A DNA stretch of 20,979 bases from RQOF01 sp964461135 (GTDB taxonomy: Bacteria > Calditrichota > Calditrichia > RBG-13-44-9): the NCBI GenBank assembly GCA_964461135.1, contig CAYWTB010000082.1:1-20979 (forward strand), in the 5' to 3' direction. The notes beneath the pieces are model-generated. The model was not told the DNA's origin. It did not search any database and saw only the letters and a list, made by a program, of their open reading frames with translations. The position numbers were made by a program, and so were the translations under genes. Position 1 is the stretch's first letter; every line of letters begins with the position of its first letter. Below are positions 1-8,210 of this stretch, one piece after another.

Positions 1-555
1 TATTTTCAGGAGGCAGTATAGCCATTTTTTATTTTCTAAAATATAGCAAGCTTAGCTCAGCAAAATGAAATAGCAGACAAAAATATTAATCTTTCCCCAG
101 TTATCAATGTTATTATTAACCGGTGTTTTTTGAATATATGATTTGTTTTAAAGGGCAGATTCCATGGGTTGAAGTTCTGATGTCAAGACCTTCTGTAATC
201 CTTGTCTGCAGCCCGCCAGGGCAGACAGGAGGTAAGGGGAAGTGGAACACAAAATCGCAGGCATAAAAAATAATCCAATGAAATAAATTCTATCCGGGGA
301 AGTGACGGGAAGTAGCAAATAAATCATAAGTCTACATATTATTATAAGTATACATCAAGCTGAACCAAGGACATAATCATATTGTTTAATTTCGATATGC
401 TCCGTGTTCTTCCTGATGAATCATTCAGGTAGAATCACCATTACTGATTTTTGAAATTAGAAAGACATTTCTGGCTGTTTTCCGTGGCAGGTTGATTTAA
501 ATTACAGCCGATATGACAAATTAACCAGACTAAACTTAAGTATAGCGGGTATATT
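1..555. other. AT-rich intergenic region, no gene seen
   Basis: No convincing coding frame, tRNA or rRNA was found in this stretch. The only structure noted is a small hairpin at 203-227, with 7-bp arms TGTCTGC and GCAGACA around an 11-base GC-rich loop. It has no T-run beside it and so is not a good terminator. The promoter of the downstream endonuclease gene must lie in the last 100 bases or so, but no clear -35/-10 pair can be assigned. Confidence 0.5.
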
Positions 556-1194
556 ATGACGTCTCACAACCAGGTAAAAAAAGTATTATCGGTTCTGGAA
601 GATTTGTACCCTTCCGCCGGCTTGGAACTGCATTATTCATCCGGCTTTCAGTTACTCGTTGCTGTAATTTTGTCCGCCCAGTGCACCGACCAGCGGGTTA
701 ATGCGGTTACCGTTTCCCTTTTTCAGAAATATAAAACGCCACAAGATTTCGTCAATGCCCACCTGTCAGATCTGGAAAAAGACATCAAATCCACCGGTTT
801 TTATCGCAAGAAAGCTCAGACGCTTCAGGCGTGCTGCCGGAAACTTCTGCAAGATCATGGAGGCAAAATACCGAAAACCATAGAAGAGCTGGCCGGACTG
901 CCGGGGGTAGGACGGAAGACCGCAGCCATGGTGCTGGGCAACGCTTTTGGCCTGCATCAGGGACTAGCCGTGGACACTCATGTTAAAAGAGTTATGAACT
1001 GTCTGCAAATATCACAACAGAATAATCCTGACAAAATTGAAAAAGAATTAATGAACTGGGTTCCACAGGGGCAGTGGACTTTCTTCAGTAATGCGGTTAT
1101 TCTCTTTGGAAGGAATATCTGCCAGGCACAAAAACCCAGATGTCCTGAGTGCCCTTTCCGGACCTGGTGTCCCTATCGGGATAAAACCCGTTAA
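556..1194 (+). CDS. nth: Endonuclease III (DNA glycosylase/AP lyase)
   Basis: Base-excision repair enzyme that removes oxidised pyrimidines and nicks the abasic site by beta-elimination; cytoplasmic. The 212-residue product has the usual family length. The helix-hairpin-helix LPGVGRKTA lies at residues 115-123, with K121 as the catalytic lysine. The catalytic aspartate is D140 in VDTHVKRV. The C-terminal [4Fe-4S] cluster ligands are C189, C196, C199 and C205, with the exact C-x6-C-x2-C-x5-C spacing of Nth. The N-terminus (LEDLYPSAGLELHY) lines up with known family starts, so the ATG at 556 is reasonable although no strong ribosome site precedes it. It appears to be a single-gene unit with a 266-bp gap to the next gene. 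MutY is excluded by the short length and lack of its C-terminal domain. Confidence 0.95.
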   Translation: MTSHNQVKKVLSVLEDLYPSAGLELHYSSGFQLLVAVILSAQCTDQRVNAVTVSLFQKYKTPQDFVNAHLSDLEKDIKSTGFYRKKAQTLQACCRKLLQDHGGKIPKTIEELAGLPGVGRKTAAMVLGNAFGLHQGLAVDTHVKRVMNCLQISQQNNPDKIEKELMNWVPQGQWTFFSNAVILFGRNICQAQKPRCPECPFRTWCPYRDKTR

Positions 1195-1460
1195 AAAAAT
1201 CGGAAAAACAGGCAAGCCTATCCCAATAAATTCAACCCGACCGGGTCTGGTCTGCATACATTTTAACAGCCGGTATAATTATCCCATCAAATTTCCGGTA
1301 TTAAGTTGTCCTTAAATCCGTCGATAATCTGGAATACCAGATAGATTGTAAACGTAACAATAATTTAAAAATTGAATCTGGGATGGTTATTAAATCCATA
1401 TGATTATAATCACCCTGAAAGGGAAGTTGATCAAAACGGATTTCAGGAGGATCTGCCGCC

Positions 1461-1859
1461 ATGGATGGTTTTATTAACAGCCTGTTATTAACAATTTCAC
1501 AATTTGCCCTTAAATTTTATGTTTTATTTATTTTTGTTTTCTTGACTGTGATAATTTTATTATTCAGGAAACGCATTGATTATCTGCTGATGAAGAGAGA
1601 TCAGGTCTGGCGCAAATGGTACAGGGGAGTATACCGTTGTCCGGCCTGCCACAAGAGACTGCGTCCGGATGATTATCCCCCCAACTACATTTGCAGAAAG
1701 TGCGGAAACACCTATGCATTTGGTGACAAGGATGTGCGCGACTGGATAAAATCCAAGCCGCTTATTACCAGAGGTGAATTTGTACGCTGGATAACCCTGC
1801 TGGTTTTCCTGGCACTGGGAGCCCTGTGGCTTTTCGGCTCCGGAGTGCTTACCTCCTGA
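1461..1859 (+). CDS. Two-helix membrane protein with a zinc ribbon
   Basis: Unrecognised 132-residue protein. Hydrophobic segments at about residues 17-35 and 110-128 look like two transmembrane helices. Between them lies a basic, soluble stretch with a four-cysteine zinc ribbon: C60-x2-C63 in RCPACHKR and C78-x2-C81 in CRKCGN. The lysine/arginine-rich flank after the first helix suggests that the ribbon is cytoplasmic. An AGGAGG ribosome site ends 10 bases before the ATG (1446-1451), supporting this start. It follows nth on the same strand, but the 266-bp spacer suggests separate transcription. The function cannot be assigned: zinc ribbons of this kind are structural, and similar proteins are usually left as hypothetical. 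Confidence 0.75.
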   Translation: MDGFINSLLLTISQFALKFYVLFIFVFLTVIILLFRKRIDYLLMKRDQVWRKWYRGVYRCPACHKRLRPDDYPPNYICRKCGNTYAFGDKDVRDWIKSKPLITRGEFVRWITLLVFLALGALWLFGSGVLTS

Positions 1860-2170
1860 CAACCGTTTTCGGGAGGCTGCAGGCTGGTTTTTTTCTCAGA
1901 AATAATTTCCCGGCTCTGATTCTATTGTCCCTGCGAAAAACTGCTGCAGACGCGGTAGCCTGTGCCGGACAGATCCGGAAACTGAGTTCAAGTTCCAGGG
2001 ACGGAGTTTAAGGAACCGGGATTCAAAAAAAACAGCACAACTTCAAATAAATGTGATGTCAGCCGTTATTTTTTACATTTTACCTTGTAATTGTTTTCTG
2101 CTTTGGGTTTACTGCTTTCAGCTTTCCTGGTTTTATTATAATTAATGCAGATCGTCCCTGCCGGGATTTC
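1860..2170. other. Intergenic region between convergent genes
   Basis: Lies between the + strand zinc-ribbon gene and the - strand 80-residue gene. The first 150 bases are fairly GC-rich, with small hairpin potential (for example CCGGA/TCCGG near 1967-1980) and a T-run at about 1887-1894 that may help end transcription of the upstream gene. A 61-codon + frame here has no ribosome site and was not accepted as a gene. Nothing else was recognised. Confidence 0.4.
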
Positions 2171-2215
2171 AGAAAAATGAAAAATCCCCTTCTCACTTAA
2201 GCTGAAAAGGGGATT
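2171..2215 (-). terminator. Rho-independent terminator of the 80-residue gene
   Basis: Perfect 9-bp arms AATCCCCTT (2183-2191) and AAGGGGATT (2207-2215), extended inward by a few weaker pairs, enclose a short loop. Read on the - strand, the stem is followed by a T-rich tail (TTTCATTTTTCT). It begins about 28 bases beyond the stop codon at 2244, as expected for the terminator of that gene. Confidence 0.85.
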
Positions 2216-2243
2216 CCTGCAAAGAATTGATAAGTATAATAGA

Positions 2244-2486
2244 CTATTCGTTATTTTTCATATTCATGGCATGAAGCTTCTTTTCTTCCTTAAGAACGTC
2301 CACCGCCAACTCGGTTACACCATTCGGATCATCCTTAGCGAAAGTTGACAACTGTACGGCCTTACCATTTTCTCCAATGGTAATGTGGTTAAAAACCGCC
2401 GCTTTCTTCTTTCCCAATACCGCCACATATATTTCCTCATCTTCCTTAAAATCTGCCAGTGCATCGCGAATATTTTTTACGGACAT
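2244..2486 (-). CDS. Small acidic protein of unknown function (80 aa)
   Basis: Short, charged, soluble protein with no signal peptide or membrane segment. Two parts are visible: an N-terminal MSVKNIRDALADFKEDEEIY stretch that looks like a helix plus an acidic turn, and a C-terminal lysine/glutamate-rich helix. The gene is credible despite its size: an excellent AAAGGAGG site lies 7 bases before the ATG, a strong intrinsic terminator lies just downstream, and there is a TATAAT-like hexamer at 2520-2525 upstream. It is therefore a single-gene transcription unit. No family was recognised. A role as a small regulatory or partner protein is possible but unsupported. Confidence 0.75.
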   Translation of the reverse strand: MSVKNIRDALADFKEDEEIYVAVLGKKKAAVFNHITIGENGKAVQLSTFAKDDPNGVTELAVDVLKEEKKLHAMNMKNNE

Positions 2487-2878
2487 ATGTATTCCTCCTT
2501 TTCAATCTTTTTCATTTTTATTATAAAAACATAGTATGAAGATTTAATGAAGATTATTTATTAATATTATGAAAATCAATCAAATAATGAATATTTTTTC
2601 TTTTTTATTCCTTTTAACCCACATTATTTATTTATCCCGCGTAATTGAAAAAGATCCGGATTTTAAATTTTTCTTAAGCCCGTTTGATTCATTTCCATAG
2701 ATCGGTTTAAATCCCCTGACTACTCCATTAGTAATAAATCCCGTGATCAGATTCATCTTTCCGTCCCTCTATGGATTTCAAACCTTTAAAAACTGCAGGA
2801 TTTAAAAGCAGACCGGTTTTTCTGATGGCGTGAACAAAAATAGGCCGAACGGTCATTTACAGTTATATTTTTGAAGAA
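2487..2878. other. AT-rich spacer with likely promoter for the 80-aa gene
   Basis: Very AT-rich. On the - strand a consensus-like -10 hexamer TATAAT lies at 2520-2525, about 34 bases before the start codon of the 80-residue gene. No good -35 hexamer sits at standard spacing, so the promoter is only tentative. The rest of the spacer, down to the stop of the phosphoribosyltransferase gene, shows no coding frame and no clear terminator. Confidence 0.35.
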
Positions 2879-3499
2879 TCAGGTCTGTTTCAGGAGGGCA
2901 ATGACGTCCCTATCGGTTAAATCATACCAGTTTTGGTAAACCTGTGCAACGGCACGGAAATTGGGAGGAGTGTCCAGCACAATCATTCCATCCACCAGTC
3001 CGGAAATCGTCTTTCTGGTATCGGTTCCCGATACCGGTACGGCTACTATTATTCTTCCCGCTTCCTTGTGTTTACACATTTCAATGGCCGCCCTAATGGT
3101 GGATCCCATGGCAATACCATCGTCGGTAATGATTACCGTTCTTCCCGAAATATCGGGGAACGGCTGATTGTGCCGTAAAGTGGAAATTCGTTTCAATATA
3201 ATTTTTTTTTGCTTTTCCACAATTTTGTCAATCATCTCCTGCGGGATCCATTTTCGGGCGTATTCGTGGATAAAAAGGCTTCCATCTTCCGCCACTGCGC
3301 CGAAGCCGGCCTCGGAATCAACAGGAAGCGGTAATTTTCTGGAAACAATGATCGAAAAATCGCAGTGCAGGTGCCGTACAATCTCAACACCTATCGCCAC
3401 TCCTCCCCGCGGTATGGCCAGTATTATCACCTTTTTATTTTTATATTTATCCAGGGCCGCGGCCAGCTTTCTGCCGGCATCTCTCCGATCTGCAAACAT
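2879..3499 (-). CDS. Predicted phosphoribosyltransferase (COG1926 type)
   Basis: Soluble type I phosphoribosyltransferase-fold protein of about 206 residues. The PRPP-binding loop is the stretch VIITDDGIAMGST, two hydrophobic residues then Asp-Asp and a GST-like turn. An N-terminal AIPRGGVAIG motif is characteristic of the COG1926 group, whose substrate is not established. The start at 3499 (MFADRRDAG) is chosen because AGGGGAG lies 5 bases before it and related proteins typically begin M-F-x-D-R-x-x-A-G. An in-frame ATG at 3520 adds seven residues, has an AAAGGA only 2-3 bases away, and is the alternative. Neighbours on the same strand are separated by more than 200 bp on each side, so it is probably monocistronic. 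Family confidence is high; the reaction is unknown. Confidence 0.85.
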   Translation of the reverse strand: MFADRRDAGRKLAAALDKYKNKKVIILAIPRGGVAIGVEIVRHLHCDFSIIVSRKLPLPVDSEAGFGAVAEDGSLFIHEYARKWIPQEMIDKIVEKQKKIILKRISTLRHNQPFPDISGRTVIITDDGIAMGSTIRAAIEMCKHKEAGRIIVAVPVSGTDTRKTISGLVDGMIVLDTPPNFRAVAQVYQNWYDLTDRDVIALLKQT

Positions 3500-3737
3500 G
3501 GACCACTCCCCTTTCGCCATAATCCTTTAATGATAAATAAATTTACCCGGATAATTCACAACTACCCGGTTACCAGAAAACAAAGTTAATCATAACCGGA
3601 AATAAGAAATTTAATTTTTCGAACGAATAAATATAATTAATGCTATTCTCTTCATGACTTCTAAATTCCCTGTACCCTGGAGACTTCATGGTAAAATTAT
3701 TGGATTAACCAGGCTAATTTAAAGGAAACACAGGTAA

Positions 3738-4142
3738 TTATTCCCTGACACCTTTAACGACCAGAGTCAGTCCGTGTTCAGCCAGGACTTTTACCTTGCC
3801 GCCTTTTTCAATGATCCCGGAAGTGCCCTCCGTTTTTGCTTTCCAGGCTTCACCCCGCACTTCCACATAGCCCTCCGGATCCAGCCGTTCCATGGCCATC
3901 CCGGTTAAGCCAACCATTGAATTGTTCTCGGTGGGTGTATCCGGATCATATACCTTCCACAGATAAGGATACAGAAAAATATCCTTGACCAGCCAGATAC
4001 CCAGCAAAATCCACATTAGCCAGGAAGGTAACGCCGCCCAGTGATAGGACATGATCAGGAGTACGACAATTATGATTAAACCGGGTATTTGAAACAGGAT
4101 ATATCGTTTAAGTATTCTTCGGTTCCACTTTATGGTAAACAT
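3738..4142 (-). CDS. Short NfeD-type membrane protein with OB fold
   Basis: 134-residue protein with two transmembrane helices at about 14-32 and 38-58, followed by a C-terminal beta-rich domain at about 75-131. That domain has the NfeD/OB-fold pattern: MVGLTGMAMERLDPEGYV, a central RGEAWKA, then IEKGGKVKVL and a final hydrophobic strand. Proteins of this class usually work with SPFH/stomatin-like membrane proteins in membrane organisation, but no stomatin gene is present in the window. AAAGGA ends 5 bases before the ATG and supports the start. The short form lacks the ClpP-like protease domain of long NfeD proteins. Confidence 0.82.
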   Translation of the reverse strand: MFTIKWNRRILKRYILFQIPGLIIIVVLLIMSYHWAALPSWLMWILLGIWLVKDIFLYPYLWKVYDPDTPTENNSMVGLTGMAMERLDPEGYVEVRGEAWKAKTEGTSGIIEKGGKVKVLAEHGLTLVVKGVRE

Positions 4143-4492
4143 GATTTTCCTTTATTCCTGCCCTTAGCGGGCTGTCTTGATGTAAGCGTGCAGTTTTGGT
4201 ACGGAAAAGTCAGCTGTAAAACAGATGTTATTGAAATCTTAGATGGTTTCATCTCCGACAGCGGGCGGATCCGCCTGCCGGTTTAAGGGGGGCGTTTCTC
4301 TCTTTTTCCATGTCCATGCTATCTTCCATCCGATTCTCCTCGATACAACGCATAACAGGATAGACGGAGTACGCTATCCTTGTTCGTTTTATCACTTATT
4401 TTTTAAAAATAGATGGCTTTATCCCGGAAAGCAAGAGAAAATTTCCATCCCGGACCGGCCGGTTGCTTGCTGAAAGTACACTTATTTATTAG
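4143..4492. other. Intergenic region with an 18-bp near-palindrome
   Basis: No convincing gene. At 4261-4278 there is an 18-bp near-palindrome centred on GGATCC (GCGGGCGGATCCGCCTGC), with a single mismatched pair. It resembles GC-rich repetitive palindromes in other intergenic DNA, but no second copy was seen in this window. Frames crossing the region lack ribosome sites. Confidence 0.35.
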
Positions 4493-4521
4493 TTGTTTTT
4501 CGACCGTAGTTTGATTAAACT
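4493..4521 (+). promoter_or_regulatory. Candidate promoter of the small RNA
   Basis: TTGTTT (4493-4498) and TAAACT (4516-4521) are separated by exactly 17 bp and resemble -35 and -10 hexamers, with partial matches to each consensus. The predicted start of transcription at about 4527-4529 lies just before the hairpin described next. No coding gene follows on this strand. Confidence 0.4.
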
Positions 4522-4526
4522 GAGAT

Positions 4527-4625
4527 GTGTGCAGCCGACCCTCCCCCAATAACCCTCCCTTAGAAAATAGTTTACCGTCGGCTGAAGTAACAAAGCCCCG
4601 CTCCTACTTGGCGGGGCCTTTTTTT
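4527..4625 (+). ncRNA. Candidate ~100-nt small RNA with C-rich loop
   Basis: The segment combines a plausible promoter, a stable 5' hairpin and a strong terminator with no reading frame. The hairpin arms are CAGCCGAC (4532-4539) and GTCGGCTG (4577-4584), a perfect 8-bp stem around a 37-nt loop. The loop and its edge carry the motif ACCCTCCC twice (4538-4545 and 4552-4559), which is complementary to purine-rich Shine-Dalgarno sequences. A loop of this type is typical of trans-acting regulatory RNAs that block ribosome sites in other bacteria. It does not match tmRNA, RNase P RNA or SRP RNA by eye, and 6S-like pairing was not seen. Function is inference only. Confidence 0.5.
4593..4625 (+). terminator. 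Rho-independent terminator
   Basis: Stem GCCCCGC (4595-4601) and GCGGGGC (4611-4617) around a 9-nt loop, followed by seven T residues at 4619-4625. This is a strong + strand terminator. No + strand protein gene ends here, which is the main argument that it terminates an untranslated RNA. Confidence 0.85.
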
Positions 4626-4867
4626 AACCTGAATTTTTTTCTTCAAGACGGATAAACCTGAGCGATAAGCTAACTGAAACGGTCTGCTGAATATATTCCC
4701 ATAACATCATGAGCCGGATTTCATAGAATGAGCTACAGGATCTCATGTAATTCATGTATAAAAGCTATCATAAAATATGCGAAGATCTTTATCCGGCTAT
4801 GGCGGATGATTCCAATCGGCCGGGCAGGCCTGTCTCAAGCCGGAAGAGAACCCCAGATTTATCTGAT

Positions 4868-5002
4868 CTGCTTAATTCACAAATGGGGGCTAACGCCCAA
4901 ATATATTGGATTCCCTAATCCCCGGTCTGAAGATCGGGCCCATTTAATTTATTTAGATATAACAACTTGGATACATTATATCGTTCTTTGTGAATTAAGC
5001 AG
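4868..5002. repeat. 135-bp element with perfect 16-bp inverted ends (MITE-like)
   Basis: CTGCTTAATTCACAAA at 4868-4883 is repeated as its exact reverse complement at 4987-5002. The 103 bp between hold smaller hairpins: GGGC/GCCC at 4887-4898, GGATT/AATCC at 4908-4921, and a GC-rich one next to it. The organisation fits a miniature inverted-repeat element or a folded RNA. No clear target-site duplication is visible, and no matching transposase is in the window. The flanks 4626-4867 and 5003-5280 contain no supported gene. Confidence 0.45.
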
Positions 5003-5280
5003 GCTAAAATTTATATGTGTAGCTTACCGCATATTATATGTATTGGCCTCAAAACGCAAAAAGCACGAAATAACTTTTCCAGTGTAAACTTTTCTTTCAC
5101 AACAACTATTCCACTGTCTATCAATTGCCTTTTTACTGCGCAGACCGGTCTAACACGATAACATGCATACAATTCAGCACCACATCCGAACCGGTTTCCC
5201 CAAAAAACTAAAAGAAAGGCGCAGGGTCCAACACGAAATAAGTAACAGGAAAATCAGATTGCCATTCACTTTGCACCATG

Positions 5281-5652
5281 CTACCGGGATAAAATCATCT
5301 TTCCGGTGGCGGTGAAAGTTCCCATTTTGATCCGGTAAAAATATATGCCGGCGGCCCGGGTGGCGGCATTAAAATTGACGGTATAATTTCCGGGCACCAT
5401 ATTCTCATCAACCAGAGTGGATATTAACCGTCCCTGAATATCACAAATACCGGGATGTCCCGGAGTGGAACCAGCCTGATCTTCACGGATGAAGCGTGCT
5501 TTTGCTTCCGGATCGCGGGTCAGTTCCGGGGACAGGAATTTGAGGGCGACGGTGCGTTTGAATTTGATATCTTCGGCTTTATAGACTATACCCATCCCAC
5601 CTGCACCCAATTATCCAATAAATTTGTAAAGTGTAATGGTTTTACCGATCCT
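5281..5652 (-). pseudogene. Dead Ser/Thr kinase N-terminus fused to a secretion tail
   Basis: Read from 5652 on the - strand, this sequence aligns codon for codon, without gaps, to the first ~72 residues of the neighbouring kinases. The start codon has become AGG (5650-5652) and codon 14 has become TAA (5611-5613), just before the glycine loop LGAGGMGIVYKAED. The VALKF lysine is retained. Near HPGICDI the kinase match stops and the frame runs on into about 47 residues (GRLISTLVDENMVPGNY... AGIYFYRIK... GKMILSR) that look like the FlgD-like/Por-type C-terminal sorting tail of secreted proteins in FCB bacteria. The catalytic loop, DFG and activation segment are absent, so it cannot be a kinase. 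It is probably the scar of an illegitimate recombination between a kinase gene and the 3' end of a secreted-protein gene. Confidence 0.8.
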
Positions 5653-5684
5653 GGCAATTATTCAACATTAAATAATTGAAAAAT

Positions 5685-8210
5685 TTATTTTGAAGTTAAT
5701 ATTTTTTTAAATCGTGGTTCATCTTGTAAATTTTGCAAATCCGGATCTAGTCTTAACCAAACATAATTCCTGTGTCCATTTTTTATAGCTTTTTCTAAGT
5801 AATTCAATCCTAAAGATGTCTTTCCATTTACTGCCATAAATTCTGCTATACTAAGATAAGAGGTAGTATCCAGTTTTAATGCGCTTTTCCCTAATTCCCA
5901 ACTCGTTTTATAGTCTCCCAATCTTGCAAGAACAGTACCTAAACTAAGATAGGATTGAGCATCATTTGGATTTTTCTTAACCCATTGCTCGGCAGTTTTT
6001 CTAAACTTATTAAAATGTTCTTTTGCCGTTTTATCATCACCCATATTTTCATAATTTATTCCTAAATTATAATGTGCGGGCATTTCTTCCTCATCAACTT
6101 TTAATAGTTTTTGAAATATCTCTATAGCTTTTTGATATTCTCCTTGCAGCCTATAAACATTAGCAAGACGATACAGAGCAAAAACAAATTCAGGATTTAT
6201 TTCCACAGCTTTATTAAGGGCACGTTCAGCTTGTGTGAGACTATCCATGCCAACATATGCAGAACCTAAAAAACAATAACCATATTCATTCGTATCATCA
6301 TATTTTATCATACGCTTAGCCCAAACAAATGCAGAATCCGTTTCTCCCAGTATTTCTAAATAGATCCATAGAATTCCACTATAGGTTAGCATTAAATTAG
6401 GATCGATTGTCAATGCTGATTTATATTCAGCAATAGCGTCATCATATTTTCCAAAATTTTGATAGTACCAACCCAGATTATTGTGAGGAGTCGGATCATC
6501 AGGATAGAGTTCTGCTCGTATTTTTTCATACTTTATACCTTTCTCGAAATCCCCTTCAACATTGACGGCATAGAAAGCGAGAATACCATATTTTTCTTTA
6601 TCGGTAACATTGTCAATTGATTTGATTGCTTCAGTTAAAAGTTTTTTACCCTGCTCACGGTCAAATTTGTCGAACAGGAGATTTCCTAATGACGCTTTTG
6701 CAGCAGTAAAATTTGAATCAATTTTCAATGCGTTTTCATAATAATATTTAGCTTGTTTCAAATTGAATTTCCAGTGTTCCTCAATTCCAAGAGAATATTG
6801 CTTTAATGCTTCTAATGATGAAGTAGTTACTTCTTTTAATGGTTTGTTTTGTTTAGAAATCTCAAGATTGGATTCTCCTAAATTTTTTCGAATATCTTTA
6901 CTTAAAATGTCAAGTTTTTCAAGTATATCATTTTCTCGATTTGCGTATTGAATCTGAGATTTTAATGTATTACCATTTTCTGCTTCCTGAATTTTACAGA
7001 TGATAGCATATTTTTGGCCAACCTTACTTATAATTGGCACTAAATAGATATTGATTCCTTCACGGATGGCCATTTCTCTTACAATATCTTCATCAATATA
7101 CTTTACATCCGGCTTCTTCATTCTTTTCAAAAATTCAATCATTCTATGTCTGGAGACTACATTAACATATCTAGACTGATTAATGCTTAAGGTAAAAGCA
7201 GTATATAGTGATTTATCAAATACTTTTTCTTCTGTCAGATTTTCAAAATCTCCAATCAATATCCAATCTCTATTCGAAAAAGGAATAGTATCTTTCTGAA
7301 GAAGAATAATTATTATAATAATTATTATTAAAACAGAAAGAGATGTCAGGTACGCTATTGACTTTTTGAAAAAGTTTTTGGTTGTATCAAGTTTTTTATC
7401 ACTTCCTAAAAGAATTAAATCATTCTCAAATAAAGAAATGTTTTCATAACGTGAATTCGGATTTTTAGTCAGTGCTTTACCAATCAGTATTTCTAATTCA
7501 GTGGGAATATCAGCTCGATAATTTGTAATTGGATTAAAATCACAATTAATAATTGAGTAAATCATCGCCTGTTCGTATTCACTCTTAAACGGAAGTTCAC
7601 CGGTTAACATTTCATAAAGCACTACACCGAGGGACCAGATATCTGTTCGGTGATCGACCTCTGCACCCTGTGCCTGTTCGGGTGACATATAGGCCGGGGT
7701 GCCGGTTGTGGTTCCGGATTTGGTGAGCCGGGCATGGCCGGATAACTTTGCCAAACCGAAGTCCACAATTTTCACCAAACCATCAGTAGTAATAAAAATA
7801 TTAGCTGGTTTAATATCCCGGTGAATGATGCCTTTACTATGTGCCTTAGCCAACCCTTGGGCAACCTGGATCGCAATGTCGATTGCCTCTTTCACCTCTA
7901 ATTTGTGATCTTTTATCTTCTCTTTCAGAGTATATCCTTCATAACAGCTCATGACGATGAACAACTGACCATCTTTTGTTTCATTAATTTCATGGATGTT
8001 ACAGATGTTGGGGTGTTCCAGCGCAGAAGCCGCCTGGGCTTCCTGAATAAAACGCGCTTTTACATCTGGATCGTGGGTAAGGTCCGGTGGCAAAAATTTC
8101 AATGCTACGGTGCGTTTGAGCTTGGTGTCCTCAGCTTTGTAGACGACGCCCATGCCACCAGCACCAAGTTGCTCTATAATGCGATAATGTAATATGGTCT
8201 TACCGATCAT
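5685..8210 (-). CDS. Transmembrane Ser/Thr protein kinase with TPR C-terminus
   Basis: 841-residue PknB-type kinase. Catalytic module about 10-265: glycine loop GAGGMG 16-21, K38 in VALKF, HRDIKPAN 130-137 with catalytic D132, DFG 150-152, SPE 176-178 and DIWSLG from 190, so it should be active. A transmembrane helix at about 286-304 contains eight consecutive isoleucines. Residues about 315-445 (WILIGDFENLTEEKVFDKSL...) resemble the TolB/FlgO-like domain of kinase-linked receptors. Residues about 465-835 form a TPR-type solenoid, presumably periplasmic, likely for protein binding. A 40-codon ORF overlaps its start by ATGA and may be coupled to it. GC content falls from about 45-65% in the kinase part to about 27-30% beyond, suggesting a composite origin. 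Substrate unknown. Confidence 0.92.
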   Translation of the reverse strand: MIGKTILHYRIIEQLGAGGMGVVYKAEDTKLKRTVALKFLPPDLTHDPDVKARFIQEAQAASALEHPNICNIHEINETKDGQLFIVMSCYEGYTLKEKIKDHKLEVKEAIDIAIQVAQGLAKAHSKGIIHRDIKPANIFITTDGLVKIVDFGLAKLSGHARLTKSGTTTGTPAYMSPEQAQGAEVDHRTDIWSLGVVLYEMLTGELPFKSEYEQAMIYSIINCDFNPITNYRADIPTELEILIGKALTKNPNSRYENISLFENDLILLGSDKKLDTTKNFFKKSIAYLTSLSVLIIIIIIIILLQKDTIPFSNRDWILIGDFENLTEEKVFDKSLYTAFTLSINQSRYVNVVSRHRMIEFLKRMKKPDVKYIDEDIVREMAIREGINIYLVPIISKVGQKYAIICKIQEAENGNTLKSQIQYANRENDILEKLDILSKDIRKNLGESNLEISKQNKPLKEVTTSSLEALKQYSLGIEEHWKFNLKQAKYYYENALKIDSNFTAAKASLGNLLFDKFDREQGKKLLTEAIKSIDNVTDKEKYGILAFYAVNVEGDFEKGIKYEKIRAELYPDDPTPHNNLGWYYQNFGKYDDAIAEYKSALTIDPNLMLTYSGILWIYLEILGETDSAFVWAKRMIKYDDTNEYGYCFLGSAYVGMDSLTQAERALNKAVEINPEFVFALYRLANVYRLQGEYQKAIEIFQKLLKVDEEEMPAHYNLGINYENMGDDKTAKEHFNKFRKTAEQWVKKNPNDAQSYLSLGTVLARLGDYKTSWELGKSALKLDTTSYLSIAEFMAVNGKTSLGLNYLEKAIKNGHRNYVWLRLDPDLQNLQDEPRFKKILTSK

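Noticed and set aside
203..227. Hairpin TGTCTGC/GCAGACA as a terminator
   Set aside because: Only 7 bp with an 11-base loop and no T-run on either side.
1826..2011. 61-codon + frame after the zinc-ribbon gene
   Set aside because: Begins inside the upstream gene, no ribosome site, composition unlike a small protein gene.
2879..3530. Long + frames opposite the phosphoribosyltransferase gene
   Set aside because: No ribosome sites, and the - strand gene has clear family motifs over the same span.
4728..5087. 119-codon + frame in the gene-poor region
   Set aside because: It runs straight through the 16-bp inverted repeats and their hairpins, has no ribosome site and gives a product with no family pattern.
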